64,000 nt of DNA from Betaproteobacteria bacterium (GCA_025363575.1 JANYDM010000098.1:65562-129561); one strand, 5' to 3'; positions 18,528 to 29,322 are shown, numbered from the stretch's first letter. The notes: generated by a model not told the origin, from the sequence alone. Made by a program: numbers and translations.

Positions 18528-19654
18528 CACGCGCTCCAGTCCTGGATCAGCCGGGTATAAATATCGACTGCCTGCTCGACGCGGTCAACCAGGCAGTATT
18601 CATCGGTCTGGTGCGCGAGCTGCGGCTCACCCGGCCCGAGCACCACCATCGGGATATCGCGATAAACTTCTTTAAGCACCGCGGCATCCGTGAAATACGT
18701 GGCGCTCTTCGGCTGCGGGCGCGCGCCCAGATGCGGCTGCGTAATATCGAACACGCGCTGCATCCACGGCTGCGCGGGGTCCGAATAAATGGCGCCGACA
18801 TCTATCGTCGGCATCACATCCACCGTTTCCCCCAGCAGTCGCTCCATGCGCGAACGAATCTGCGCGTGGTCCTGCCCCGGTATCGTTCGGATATCGACGC
18901 CGATCACCGTCGCGTCCGGCACTGAATTGATGTTGAGACCGCCGTGCACTGTGCCGACATTGAGCGTGGGGCTGCCCATCAGTGCATGCGACGGCGTTTC
19001 GAAATCGAACCCCCGCAGTTTGCCGATCGCAGCCGCTGCTTTATAAATCGCATTATCGCCGCGCTCGGGCATGGAGCCGTGCGCCGTGACGCCATGCGTC
19101 GTGACGTCCAGCCACAAGGCGCCCTTGTGGCCAACCAGCGGGTAGTTCGCGGTCGGCTCGCCGATCACGAGCGCGCCGACTTCGCCGAGCAACTTGCCTT
19201 GTTTGACAAGGTGCGCGGCACCGCCGCAGCCGCACTCCTCGTCCGCGGTGATCACCAGCGTCGCGCCCGGCCCGTTCCTGAGCTTGTCCGCCATGCTGAG
19301 TGCCGCAACGACGAATGCCGCGACGCCGCTTTTCATGTCCGACGAACCGCGGCCGTACAGCTTGCCGCCCTCGAGACTCGCGCCGAATGCATCCACGGCC
19401 CATGCCGCGGCGCCGAGCGGCACGGTATCGATATGGCCGGTGAAGCCGAGCGGCCGCCTGTCTTTGGCGCCGCCGATCTTCGCGACGAGGCTAGTGCGCG
19501 TGGGCGCGAACTCCGCGTAGTCGACGCAGAAGCCCGCTCGTTTGAGCAAGTCGCCCAGATGCTGCGCGCATGCCTGTTCGGCACCCGGGGGATTGATGGT
19601 ATTGAACTTGAGCAGCTCGCGCGTGAGCTGCACTGCATCCGGCATCGCACTCAT
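18527..19654 (-). CDS. argE: M20 family deacetylase, acetylornithine deacetylase (ArgE)-like
   Basis: A 375-residue zinc amidohydrolase of the ArgE/DapE/ACY1 group that removes acyl groups from N-acyl amino acids. It carries GHIDTVPLG with the metal His and catalytic Asp, ADEECGCGG with the catalytic Glu pair, and a dimerisation insert. The start at 19654 follows AAAGGAG; the ATPase gene before it ends 2 bases upstream. The overall pattern is ArgE-like. Placed in an ABC peptide-uptake operon it may act on imported N-acylated amino acids rather than in arginine synthesis, so the gene name is tentative. Confidence 0.88.
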   Translation of the reverse strand: MSAMPDAVQLTRELLKFNTINPPGAEQACAQHLGDLLKRAGFCVDYAEFAPTRTSLVAKIGGAKDRRPLGFTGHIDTVPLGAAAWAVDAFGASLEGGKLYGRGSSDMKSGVAAFVVAALSMADKLRNGPGATLVITADEECGCGGAAHLVKQGKLLGEVGALVIGEPTANYPLVGHKGALWLDVTTHGVTAHGSMPERGDNAIYKAAAAIGKLRGFDFETPSHALMGSPTLNVGTVHGGLNINSVPDATVIGVDIRTIPGQDHAQIRSRMERLLGETVDVMPTIDVGAIYSDPAQPWMQRVFDITQPHLGARPQPKSATYFTDAAVLKEVYRDIPMVVLGPGEPQLAHQTDEYCLVDRVEQAVDIYTRLIQDWSA

Positions 19655-19655
19655 T

Positions 19656-20639
19656 TCAAACTCCTTTGCCGTCGCGCAAATGACAGGCGACGAAATGACC
19701 GGGCCGCACTTCCTGCGTTGCCGGCTCTTCAACGCGACAGCGGTCGAACGCGTAAGGGCAGCGCGTATGAAAACGGCAGCCCGGCGGCGGATTGATCGGG
19801 CTCGGCACGTCACCACCGAGAATGATGCGTTTTTTCTGCGCGCGCGGGTCGGGCGTCGGCACCGCCGACAACAACGCTTCAGTATACGGGTGCTGGGGAT
19901 GCGCGAACAACGAACGCTTGTCGGTCAGCTCGACGATTTTACCCAGATACATGACCGCGACACGATGGCTGATGTGCTCCACCACCGCGAGATCGTGCGC
20001 GACGAACAGATACGAAAGCTGCATTTCGCTTTGCAGGTCCATCAACAGATTGATCACCTGCGCCTGCACCGAGACATCGAGCGCCGATACCGGCTCGTCG
20101 CAGACTATCAAGCGCGGCCGCAGCGCCAGCGCGCGCGCAATACCGAGGCGCTGGCGCTGGCCGCCGGAGAATTCGTACGGATATTTGATCATCTGGTCGG
20201 TCCGCAATCCGACTTTGTCGAATAATGCCGCCACTCGCTCGCGGATTTCGCCGCGGCCCGCGCTCTCGAAATTGCGGATCGGCTCGCCGACGATGTCCTG
20301 CGCGCGCATGCGCGGATTGAGCGAGGAATACGGGTCCTGAAAAACCGCCTGCAGCTCACGCCGGTAAGGCCGCATGGCGGCGGCAGACAATTCATCGATG
20401 CGCTGGCCGCGCCAGTTTATCGAACCGCTGGTCGGCTCGACGAGCTTTAATACAGCCTTGCCGGTGGTCGACTTTCCGCAGCCGCTTTCGCCGACGAGGC
20501 CCAGAGTTTCGCCGGCAGCGATTGAGAAGCTCACGTCGTCGACTGCGTGCACCTGCCCGCTCACCCTCCCTAACACGCCTTTGCGCACCGGAAAATATTT
20601 CACCAGGCGTTTGACGTCGAGCAGAACCTCGGCGCTCAC
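19656..20639 (-). CDS. Peptide ABC importer ATPase (DppF/OppF type)
   Basis: A 327-residue ATPase. Walker A is GESGCGKST, the signature FSGGQRQRLGIARAL, Walker B LIVCDEPVSALD, and the C-terminal oligopeptide/dipeptide transporter extension (PINPPPGCRFHTRCPYA) contains the cysteines found in DppF/OppF. I chose the GTG at 20639 because GGAGG lies just upstream and the upstream codons look non-coding. It lies 28 bases after the DppD-type gene and directly before the M20 deacetylase gene. Confidence 0.95.
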   Translation of the reverse strand: MSAEVLLDVKRLVKYFPVRKGVLGRVSGQVHAVDDVSFSIAAGETLGLVGESGCGKSTTGKAVLKLVEPTSGSINWRGQRIDELSAAAMRPYRRELQAVFQDPYSSLNPRMRAQDIVGEPIRNFESAGRGEIRERVAALFDKVGLRTDQMIKYPYEFSGGQRQRLGIARALALRPRLIVCDEPVSALDVSVQAQVINLLMDLQSEMQLSYLFVAHDLAVVEHISHRVAVMYLGKIVELTDKRSLFAHPQHPYTEALLSAVPTPDPRAQKKRIILGGDVPSPINPPPGCRFHTRCPYAFDRCRVEEPATQEVRPGHFVACHLRDGKGV

Positions 20640-20667
20640 GTCCCGCCTCCACTTACGCGCGCGGCTT

Positions 20668-21686
<1,019 letters not shown>

Positions 21687-21687
<1 letters not shown>

Positions 21688-22568
21688 TACATTCTCCGCG
21701 CGAGCCGCGGATCGAGCGCGTCGCGCATGCCGTCGCCGAGCAGATTGACCGCGAGCACCGTCACCGACAGAAAAATGCCCGGAAACAAAATCAGATAGCC
21801 GGCAATCTGAAATAGACTGCGCGCCTCCGCCATAATGTTGCCCCAGCTCGGAATGTTCGGCGGCGTGCCTGCTCCGATGAACGAGAGGATCGCTTCGGTA
21901 ATCATCGCCGACGCGCATACATAGGTCGCCTGCACCAGCAGCGGCGCCATGGTGTTCGGCAGGATGTGGCGGACCAGTATGCGCGGCAATGTGGTGCCGG
22001 CCGCGACCGCCGCCTCGACGTACGGCTGCTCGCGCAACGTCAGCACGAGGCTGCGCACGAGCCGCACGACGCGCGGCACTTCCGCGAGCGTAATCGCGGC
22101 AATCACATTTTCGACGCTCGCGCGCGTCAACGCCATCAACGCAATCGCCAGCAGCACCGGCGGGATCGACATCAGTCCGTCCATAACGCGCATCACGATC
22201 GCGTCGAGCCAGCGCACGAACCCGGTTACAAGTCCGATGGCAAGACCAACCAGCGTGCTGAACAGCGCGACCGCGATACCGACGGTAAGCGACACGCGCG
22301 TGCCGTACAAGACGCGGCTGTAGACGTCGCGCCCCAGCATATCGCTGCCGAACCAGAATTCCGCCGAGGGCGGCTTGATGCGGCGAACCGGCGCTACCGC
22401 CTGCGGATCGATGGTGCCCAGCCACGGCGCGAAAACCGCGATCATCACCATGAGCAGCAGCACCACGCCGCCAGCTATTGCGGTCGGATGGCGGCGGAAC
22501 GATTCACGGAAACGTTGCCACACGGGCGAGACCGACTTTGGCACCGCAACGATTGCGATTGCGGTCAT
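21687..22568 (-). CDS. Peptide ABC importer permease (DppC type)
   Basis: A 293-residue inner-membrane permease with about six helices and an N-terminal OppC-type segment. The Asp-containing stretch WFGSDMLGRDVYSRVLYG is characteristic of DppC/OppC, and the EAA-type loop EAAVAAGTTLPRILVRHILPN contacts the ATPases. Its ATG overlaps the TGA of the DppB-type gene by one base (TGATG). It forms the channel together with the DppB-type protein. Confidence 0.96.
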
Positions 22569-23509
22569 CAGTATCGGATCCGCGGATCGAAATACATGTA
22601 GCTCATGTCAACCGCCAGGTTCACGAGCACGTACGCACCCGAGAACAGCAGAATCACGCCCTGGATAATCGGATAGTCGCGCCGCAGAATCGCATCCACC
22701 GTGAGCCGGCCTATCCCCGGAATCGCGAACACCGTTTCGGTGACAATCGCGCCGCCGATCAAAAGTGCGATGCCTATGCCGATGATCGTTACGATCGGTA
22801 CCGCGGCGTTCTTCAGCGCATGGCCCATCAGCACCGCATTGGATGACAGGCCCTTGGCCTGCGCGGTCCTTATGTAATCCTGGGAAAGCACATCGAGCAT
22901 GGACGCCCGGGTGATGCGCGCGATCAACGCGATATATACGGTGCCGAGCGCGGTGCTCGGCAACACGAGATGGCGAAACCACTCCCACACGCCTTCGCGC
23001 AGCGGCCGGTATCCCTGCACCGGGAGCCAGTCGAGACCGATCGAGAAAGTCTGGATCAATACGTAGGCGAGGACGAATACCGGCACCGAAAAGCCGAGCA
23101 CCGAAAAAGCCATCACTGCGCGATCCACCCACGTGCCGACCTTGGCCGCCGCGATCACGCCGAGCGGCACCGCAATCGCGACTGATAAAAGCAGCGTGCA
23201 GACTGTCAACGCGACAGTGGGCTCGATACGCTGACCGATCAGATGCGTTACCGGAAGATTGGTGAATATGGAGGTGCCGAGGTCGCCGTGCAGCAGTGCC
23301 CACACCCAGCCGCCGAAGCGCACGAAGAACGGCTCGTCGAGCCCCAGCTTCGCGCGGATTTTCCGGATGTCATCGTCGGTCGCGGCGTCGCCCGCAAGAA
23401 TTGCCGCGGGGTCGCCCGGCGTCAGGTAGAGAAGCGAGAAAACGACGAACGCGACCACCGCCATGACAACAATGGTCGCGCCCAATCGACGAACTACATA
23501 AACTAACAC
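22568..23509 (-). CDS. Peptide ABC importer permease (DppB type)
   Basis: A 313-residue permease with about six transmembrane helices. The N-terminus VVRRLGATIVVMAVVAFVVF and the stretch YLTPGDPAAILAG (the DppB LxPGDP motif) are diagnostic. The EAA-like loop reads YIRTAQAKGLSSNAVLMGHA. It comes 205 bases after the substrate-binding protein gene; two hairpins lie in that gap and could adjust expression of the permeases relative to the binding protein. Confidence 0.96.
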   Translation of the reverse strand: MLVYVVRRLGATIVVMAVVAFVVFSLLYLTPGDPAAILAGDAATDDDIRKIRAKLGLDEPFFVRFGGWVWALLHGDLGTSIFTNLPVTHLIGQRIEPTVALTVCTLLLSVAIAVPLGVIAAAKVGTWVDRAVMAFSVLGFSVPVFVLAYVLIQTFSIGLDWLPVQGYRPLREGVWEWFRHLVLPSTALGTVYIALIARITRASMLDVLSQDYIRTAQAKGLSSNAVLMGHALKNAAVPIVTIIGIGIALLIGGAIVTETVFAIPGIGRLTVDAILRRDYPIIQGVILLFSGAYVLVNLAVDMSYMYFDPRIRY

Positions 23510-23573
23510 CTAACCCGGCCGCCGCGAAACCGGGCAATGGCAATGTCGCCGGGAAAAAACACGGGTACTACGA

Positions 23574-23634
23574 ACAAGAGGAGCCTCCCCTTGTATATCC
23601 CCCGGTATCGAACAAGGGGGCGCCCCCCCCTTGT
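23574..23634. repeat. Two hairpins with shared ACAAG...CTTGT arms
   Basis: Hairpin 1 (23574-23594) and hairpin 2 (23612-23634) both begin ACAAG and end CTTGT. The second has nine consecutive pairs (ACAAGGGGG with CCCCCTTGT); the first has one mismatch. They lie in the gap between the binding-protein gene and the DppB-type gene. The rest of the 23510-23714 gap is rich in runs of C and contains GTAAATCCCCCC, also seen near 16226-16237. They could act as a partial terminator or mRNA stabiliser in the operon. Confidence 0.55.
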
Positions 23635-23714
23635 CCCCCAAGCGAACTCGCTTCGCAGCGTAAATCCCCCCGATCAACGTTCCCCATCTTCGCCATGGAT
23701 ACTAAGTGGAACTG

Positions 23715-25304
23715 CTATTTCTTTTCAACATTCCACAGCAGATTGATCGGCGCAATGATGAGCCCGCTGATGTTCGATCGGTATGCGGTCGGCAGGATGA
23801 AGCGGCCAGTCGGGATGATGGGCACGAAGTCGAACGCCTCCTTCTGCACTGCATCCGCCGCCTTCTTCGAACTCGCCGCGTCGGCGGCGTTGAACCAGGC
23901 TTCACGCAGTTCTTCCATTTTGGCATCCGTCGGCCAGCCGAACCAGGCTTTCTCGCCGGTGCCGCGGATCGGAAAGTTCACTGCCGGGTTGACCATGTCG
24001 GGACCAACGAGCCAGGTATGGAATATCGACCACCCGCCCTTTTCCACGGGTTCCTTGACCGCGCGGCGCGTGATCAGCGTGCCCCAATCGCCAGCCTGGA
24101 TTTCGGCATTGAGGCCCATCTTCTTCAGGATATCGAGCGTCAGCAGGGATTGTGCATGCACGATCGGCTGGTCCGTCGCGTCGATGATGACGATCTTCTC
24201 GCCTTTGTAGCCGGACTCCTTGACGAGCTGCTTGGCTTTCTCGACGTCGCGCTTGCCTTTGAGCGGCTCGGCCGAAATTTCCGACGATAGCGGCGTGCCG
24301 CACGTGAAATAGGAATAGCACGTATGGCCGTTTTTCGGATCGCCCGCTATGCCGATCACGTAATCCTGCTGGTTCACCATGTAAAGCAGCGCCTGGCGCA
24401 TCTTCTGGTTGTTGAACGGCGGATGCAGGAAGTTGAAGCGGATCATGCCCATCGAGCCCAGCAGGTCGATGTTCTTGACCGTGATGTCCTTGTTCTTGGC
24501 GAGCACCGGGATCAGATCGGGCGGCAGCTGCTCCCAGATGTCCGCTTCACCGGCGTTTAAAGCTGCCGCGGCAGTCGCGGAATCCGGGATGTAGATCCAC
24601 TCGACGCGATCGACCTTGACCACCTTGCCGCCGGACGCCCACGATGGCGCCTCTTTGCGCGGCACATAATCGGTGTTCTTCACGTAAACGACCTTGCTGC
24701 CGGGTACCCATTCTTCCTTGACCATCTTGAACGGCCCCGAACCGGTCGCGTCTTCGATATTCTTGAACGCATCGGTCTTCGCCACGCGCTCGGGCATGAT
24801 GAACGGCACGTTCGACGACGGTTTGCCGAGCGCTTCGAGCGTCAGCGGAAACGGCTTCTTCAGCTTGAGGCTGAACGTCTTGTCGTTGACCGCGCTCCAC
24901 GCTTCGGTGGCTTCGGCGAGCTTCTGGCCCAGCGCGTCGCGCTTCGCCCAGCGCTCGACCGACGCGATGCAATCGGCGGACTTCACAGGCTGGCCGTCAT
25001 GGAACTTCAAGCCGTCGCGCAGCGTGAACGTGTACGTGAGCTTGTCTTTCGAGAGCTCGAACTTGCCGACCATTTGCGGCTTGACCTGGAACTTGTCGTC
25101 CATCGCAAACAGCGTGTCGTACACCATGTAGCCGTGGTTGCGCGTGATGTAGGCAGTCGTCGCGATCGGGTCGAGAATGCGCAGGTCTGCCTGCGGAATG
25201 AATTTGAGAACTTTCTGCTGCGCAAATGCAACGCCGGACACCAGCATCGCCGCCAGCGCTGCCGCCGCAATCGCACCGCCCGCCGAACGAAATGGCTTCA
25301 ACAT
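23715..25304 (-). CDS. Peptide ABC importer substrate-binding protein (SBP_bac_5, DppA-like)
   Basis: A 529-residue periplasmic binding protein of cluster C (dipeptide/oligopeptide/nickel type). The signal peptide runs from MLKPFRSAGG to about VAFAQQ. The family core is seen in YTFTLRDGLKFHDGQPVKSA and ATGSGPFKMVKEEWVPGS. The start at 25304 is preceded by AGGGGG. It is the first gene of the importer set. A perfect 12-base palindrome lies 24-35 bases upstream of the start and is a candidate operator. The ligand is unknown; the downstream amidase and M20 deacetylase suggest an acylated or amidated amino acid or peptide. Confidence 0.95.
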   Translation of the reverse strand: MLKPFRSAGGAIAAAALAAMLVSGVAFAQQKVLKFIPQADLRILDPIATTAYITRNHGYMVYDTLFAMDDKFQVKPQMVGKFELSKDKLTYTFTLRDGLKFHDGQPVKSADCIASVERWAKRDALGQKLAEATEAWSAVNDKTFSLKLKKPFPLTLEALGKPSSNVPFIMPERVAKTDAFKNIEDATGSGPFKMVKEEWVPGSKVVYVKNTDYVPRKEAPSWASGGKVVKVDRVEWIYIPDSATAAAALNAGEADIWEQLPPDLIPVLAKNKDITVKNIDLLGSMGMIRFNFLHPPFNNQKMRQALLYMVNQQDYVIGIAGDPKNGHTCYSYFTCGTPLSSEISAEPLKGKRDVEKAKQLVKESGYKGEKIVIIDATDQPIVHAQSLLTLDILKKMGLNAEIQAGDWGTLITRRAVKEPVEKGGWSIFHTWLVGPDMVNPAVNFPIRGTGEKAWFGWPTDAKMEELREAWFNAADAASSKKAADAVQKEAFDFVPIIPTGRFILPTAYRSNISGLIIAPINLLWNVEKK

Positions 25305-25327
25305 GGTAACCCCCTGTGATGTAAAAC

Positions 25328-25339
25328 GTGACCGGTCAC
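25328..25339. promoter_or_regulatory. Perfect palindrome upstream of ABC importer operon, candidate operator
   Basis: GTGACCGGTCAC is a perfect 12-base inverted repeat 24-35 bases before the start codon of the binding-protein gene, close to where a repressor would overlap the promoter or leader. No regulator gene lies beside the operon. The protein that binds it cannot be named from the sequence. Confidence 0.45.
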
Positions 25340-25490
25340 AACGACCCGGGCCATGCAAGTGCCCGGCACTGACTGACGCAGCAGATTACGTCATGTTCCT
25401 GCCGCATTACAAGCACCGCCGCAAATTAGCGAATTTGAGCAATATCAGCGCACTACCGGGGCGCATATTGCGCTGCGATGGTGCGCAACG

Positions 25491-26970
25491 TTAAGCGTCG
25501 AAGGGGTAAAGCGGCCGCTGCAGGTTTCGATAGTCGAACAAGCCGAAATCGGACGAACAGACGCCGGCGCTGGCGCACTCGATGATCGTCCCCGCGAGCG
25601 GCGCGAACACCGGGCGGTAATACATGCGCGATTTCAATATGAGATAGCGCTCGCGCACCGCATCCAGTCCGGTGCAGCTGAAGACACCCATGTCCCACGG
25701 CTCCTGCGTCTGCTCCGTCACCACTTCTGCGCGCAGCGCCGGTGTCGAACAACACAGTGCGTGCCATGTAGCAGCGCGTGCCCGTATAAATCGGACCGCT
25801 GATCGTGTATTCGCCGCTGACTATCGCGCGCACCTTGCCGGTCAGCCGCAACGGCGCCCGCGAGGCCATACCGATTTTCGGCATGGACACTTTGTTGCCG
25901 AGGTCCACAGTGGCAGTTGCACCGACGCCGGCGGCAATCAGCTTCGCCACGGCCTGCGGATCGCAGATCGGCCCGACGCCGATATGCGTAAGTCCCTGCC
26001 GCAGGCATTCCGCGAGCACGTCCATCGTGTCGCAAGTGCCGCCCGACATGCAATTGTCGCCATGATCCAGCAACAGAGTGAGCCCGTGCCTGACGGCTTT
26101 CGCGCGCGCGATCGAGTCGGCGAGCGGCGTCTGCGTGAATATGAATTCGCTCTTGCGCGCTGCAAGCATGGCGCTGCACTCGTTCGCAGCCAATTGGGCC
26201 TTACCGTTATCTCCATTCATCACGACGACGACGCTCATGCCGGCATCGGCGACATCCGCGAGATAGAAACCGCCGAACACCGTCGCCGCCAGCGCGCCGT
26301 GCCGCTCGAGATCATGCGCAAATTCGACACCATCGCGCATCGCGCCCGGCAACTCCGTGTTCTGACAAAGCGTCTGCGCGAGCACACCAGGACGCGCGAG
26401 CGCGACGACCGGCTTTGTTTTACCGTCGAGCATGTCGAAGAGCAGACGTGCGGCATGCGCACCCGTATCGTACATGTCGACATGCGGATAAGTTTTAAAG
26501 CCGACGACGACGTCGGCGAGCCTGACCATGCGCTCCGACACGTTGCCATGCAGATCGAGCGCCAGCGCCAAAGGGGTTCGAGGTGCCACCGCGCGCACCT
26601 GTTCAAGCAGCGCGCCTTCGCCGTCGGCCATGTCCTCGACCACCATGGCGCCATGCAGGTCGAGCATGATCGCATCGCAGCCTCCTGAAATCGCCGTTAC
26701 GATCGCATCGCACATGACGCGATAAGCTTGCGCGTCCACCGGCCCGCTCGGATTGGCCATCGCGAACAGCGGCGTCACTATCTCGCAATGCCGGCGCTCC
26801 ACCATGTCGATAAAGGCGCCCATCGCCGTCGCCGATCCTTTGCCCGCGGCGTACGCGTCGGCGCCGAACGCCGGCCCGCGCGGGTCGCCGCCGCCGAAAG
26901 CCGCCAGCGGCGTCGGCAATGGAGAAAACGTATTGGTTTCGTGATTGAGGCGGGCGATGACGATCTTCAC
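25491..26970 (-). pseudogene. M81 family metallopeptidase (MlrC-like), frameshifted
   Basis: The N-terminal 410 or so codons encode an MlrC-type protein (MKIVIARLNHETNTFSPLPT; zinc-site-like HGNVSERM and DHGDNCMSGGTCDT), related to the enzyme that acts late in microcystin degradation. Near 25735-25745 the frame changes. The C-terminal part ALRAEVVTEQTQEPWDMGVF to RPLYPFDA continues in another frame and stops at 25491. Removing one G from the GG at about 25741-25742 would restore one frame. It is either a real frameshift or an assembly/sequencing error. It lies on the same strand just before the peptide importer operon, where M81 genes are plausible partners. Confidence 0.85.
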
Positions 26971-27040
26971 CGCTCAATTCTAACGGAACATCCTTTTGTT
27001 CTGCATTGCCACCCGATTCGGCGGCATGTTTTAATTGGCC

Positions 27041-29110
27041 GTGCCAGACACCCTCTCACGCGCCATCGTCCACAGCGCCTGCCCGCATGACTGCCCGAGC
27101 ACGTGCGCGCTCGAAGTCGAAATGATCGACAGTCATCATATCGGGCGCATACGCGGCGCCAGCGCCAATCCGTATACGTCCGGCGTGGTGTGCGAAAAAG
27201 TGTCGCGCTACGCCGAACGCGTTCATCACCCCGATCGGCTCGCGCAACCGCTGAAGCGCAAAGGCGCCAAGGGCGGTGAATTCGCGCCGCTTTCGTGGGA
27301 GTCCGCGCTCGACGATATCGCAGAACATTTCATGCGCGCAGCGCAGCGCCATGGCAGCGAAACCGTATGGCCTCTCTACTACGCCGGCACCATGGGTCTC
27401 GTGCAGCGCGACGGCATCGAGCGCCTGCGTCACGTGATGCGCTATTCGCGCCAGCATTCGACTATTTGCACGGCGCTGGTAGACGCCGGATGGATGGCCG
27501 GCGTAGGCGCCAAAATGGGGCCCGACCCGCGCGAAATGGCGGAAGCCGGTCTCATCATCGTATGGGGCGGCAATCCTGCGTCGACCCAGGTCAACGCCAT
27601 GACGCATATCGCGAAGGCGCGGCGCGAGCGCAACGCGCATTTGATCGTCGTCGATCCCTATCGCAGTTCGACCGCCAAAGTCGCCGATACCCACTTGATG
27701 CTGAAACCGGGCACCGACGGCGCCCTCGCCTGCGCGATCATGCATGTCATGTTCCGCGACGGTCATGCCGATCGTGAATACATGCGCACCCATGCCGACG
27801 TCCCCGGCGAGCTCGAAAAACACCTTGCGTCGCGCACGCCGCAATGGGCCGCTGCCATCACTGGCCTGCCGGTCGCGCAAATCGAGACCGTGGCCAGACT
27901 TTACGGCACAACGCAGCGCGCGTTCATACGCGTCGGCTATGGTTTCTCGCGTTCGCGCAACGGTGCTGCAAACGTGCATGCGGTTTCCTGCCTCGCCACT
28001 GTCGGCGGCAAATGGCAATACAAAGGCGGCGGCAGTTTTTACAGCAACGGCGACATTTACAAGATTAACGAATCATTGATCAAAGGGACCGACTGCCTCG
28101 ATGCGTCGATCCGCATGCTTGACATGTCGCGCGTAGGCCCCGTCCTCACCGGCGACAAATCCGATCTCGGTGGTGGCCCGCCGGTCACCGCGATGCTGAT
28201 TCAAAATATGAATCCGGCTGTCGTGTGCCCCGATTCCAAAGCCGTACGCACCGGTTTCATGCGCGACGATCTGTTCGTCTGCGTGCACGAGCAGTTCATG
28301 ACGGACACCGCCAAGCTTGCAGACATCGTGTTGCCGGCGACGACCTTCCTCGAACACGACGACATGTACCGCGCCGGCGGCCATTCATACTTCCAGGTTA
28401 CGCGTAAAGTCATCGAGCCGTACGCGCAGGCGCGCGAAAATCACTTCGTAATTTGCGAACTGGCCAAACGCCTGGGCGCCAGGCATCGCGGATTCGGGAT
28501 GACCGCTTGGGAGATCATCGACGAATCCCTGAAACTGTCCGGCTATCCGGACGCGGAAACGTTGCATCGCGATCATTGGATCGACCGTCAGCCGGACTTC
28601 GATCAGGCCCATTTCATCAAGGGGTTTCCGACGAGTGACGGCAAATTTCACTTCAAGCCGGACTGGGCGGCGCGCGGCAAATACCACGCGAAAATGCCGG
28701 CCCTGCCCGATTACATGGGGAGCGAAGAACATGCCGACGCGACTCACCCGTTCAAGCTCGTCACATCGCCTGCGCGCAGCTATCTCAACAGCACGTTCAC
28801 AGAAACGCCGACCTCGCAGAAGCGCGAACGGCGGCCGACCCTGCTCATACATCCTGAAGACTGCACTCGTGTCGGCATAACGACAGGCGCCCGCGTCGAG
28901 ATAGGCAATTTGCGCGGCTCGATCATATTGCACGCCAAAGCATTCGACGGCGTGCAGCCTGGAGTCGTCGTCGTCGAATCGATCTGGCCCAACTCAGCCT
29001 TCGCAGGCGGCATCGGCGTTAATTCACTTGTCGGCGCGGACGCCGGCGCGCCAAATGGCGGCGCGGTGTTTCACGACAGCGCAGTGTGGGTCAAGCCGGC
29101 CTCAACCTGA
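27041..29110 (+). CDS. Molybdopterin-dependent oxidoreductase (DMSO reductase family)
   Basis: A cytoplasmic-type molybdopterin enzyme of about 689 residues. The N-terminal [4Fe-4S] ligands are CPHDCPSTC plus the later GVVCEKV. The Mo-binding stretch STICTALVDAGW offers a cysteine as likely metal ligand. The MGD-binding C-terminal domain includes RSYLNSTFTETPTSQ and a last beta-barrel. No Tat signal is present. The start is uncertain: GTG at 27041 (MPDTLSRA) or TTG at 27035. No partner electron-transfer subunit is adjacent and the substrate is unknown. Confidence 0.9.
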   Translation: MPDTLSRAIVHSACPHDCPSTCALEVEMIDSHHIGRIRGASANPYTSGVVCEKVSRYAERVHHPDRLAQPLKRKGAKGGEFAPLSWESALDDIAEHFMRAAQRHGSETVWPLYYAGTMGLVQRDGIERLRHVMRYSRQHSTICTALVDAGWMAGVGAKMGPDPREMAEAGLIIVWGGNPASTQVNAMTHIAKARRERNAHLIVVDPYRSSTAKVADTHLMLKPGTDGALACAIMHVMFRDGHADREYMRTHADVPGELEKHLASRTPQWAAAITGLPVAQIETVARLYGTTQRAFIRVGYGFSRSRNGAANVHAVSCLATVGGKWQYKGGGSFYSNGDIYKINESLIKGTDCLDASIRMLDMSRVGPVLTGDKSDLGGGPPVTAMLIQNMNPAVVCPDSKAVRTGFMRDDLFVCVHEQFMTDTAKLADIVLPATTFLEHDDMYRAGGHSYFQVTRKVIEPYAQARENHFVICELAKRLGARHRGFGMTAWEIIDESLKLSGYPDAETLHRDHWIDRQPDFDQAHFIKGFPTSDGKFHFKPDWAARGKYHAKMPALPDYMGSEEHADATHPFKLVTSPARSYLNSTFTETPTSQKRERRPTLLIHPEDCTRVGITTGARVEIGNLRGSIILHAKAFDGVQPGVVVVESIWPNSAFAGGIGVNSLVGADAGAPNGGAVFHDSAVWVKPAST

Positions 29111-29322
29111 ACTCATTGCTTGCTCCGGGCAATCAGAAGCAACGCAAGCGTTCACAATATCCGTCCGTCGGTCCCGGCTTCTAGTGACGCTATACGTCGT
29201 GCCGCCGGCGGTCACCGGCACGATAATCCTGACCGGTCTTGCCGGATAGCTCTGCACTTGCGAAAGCGGGCAGGAAAAGCCGAGTACCGATCCCGCGACT
29301 GCCGCGGTCAGGATTTTCGTAT
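29102..29322 (-). pseudogene. N-terminal remnant of a Bug (TctC-type) receptor
   Basis: Read on the minus strand, this stretch encodes a signal-peptide-like ILTAAVAGSVLGFSC followed by QSYPARPVRIIVPVTAGGTT, the unmistakable start of a Bug family tripartite-tricarboxylate receptor (compare FPAKPVRLISPYAAGG in the intact copy at 44.8 kb). After GGTTYSVTR the similarity ends, and a stop comes at 29102. There is no start codon in a sensible place; the 5' end runs into the last codons of the thioesterase gene in another frame. Roughly 50 of about 320 codons remain, so it is a decayed gene. Confidence 0.7.

Noticed and set aside
18527..19654. Treating the M20 gene as the arginine-biosynthesis argE
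   Set aside because: The family match is good, but its place within a peptide importer operon speaks for a catabolic role, so I kept the name tentative.
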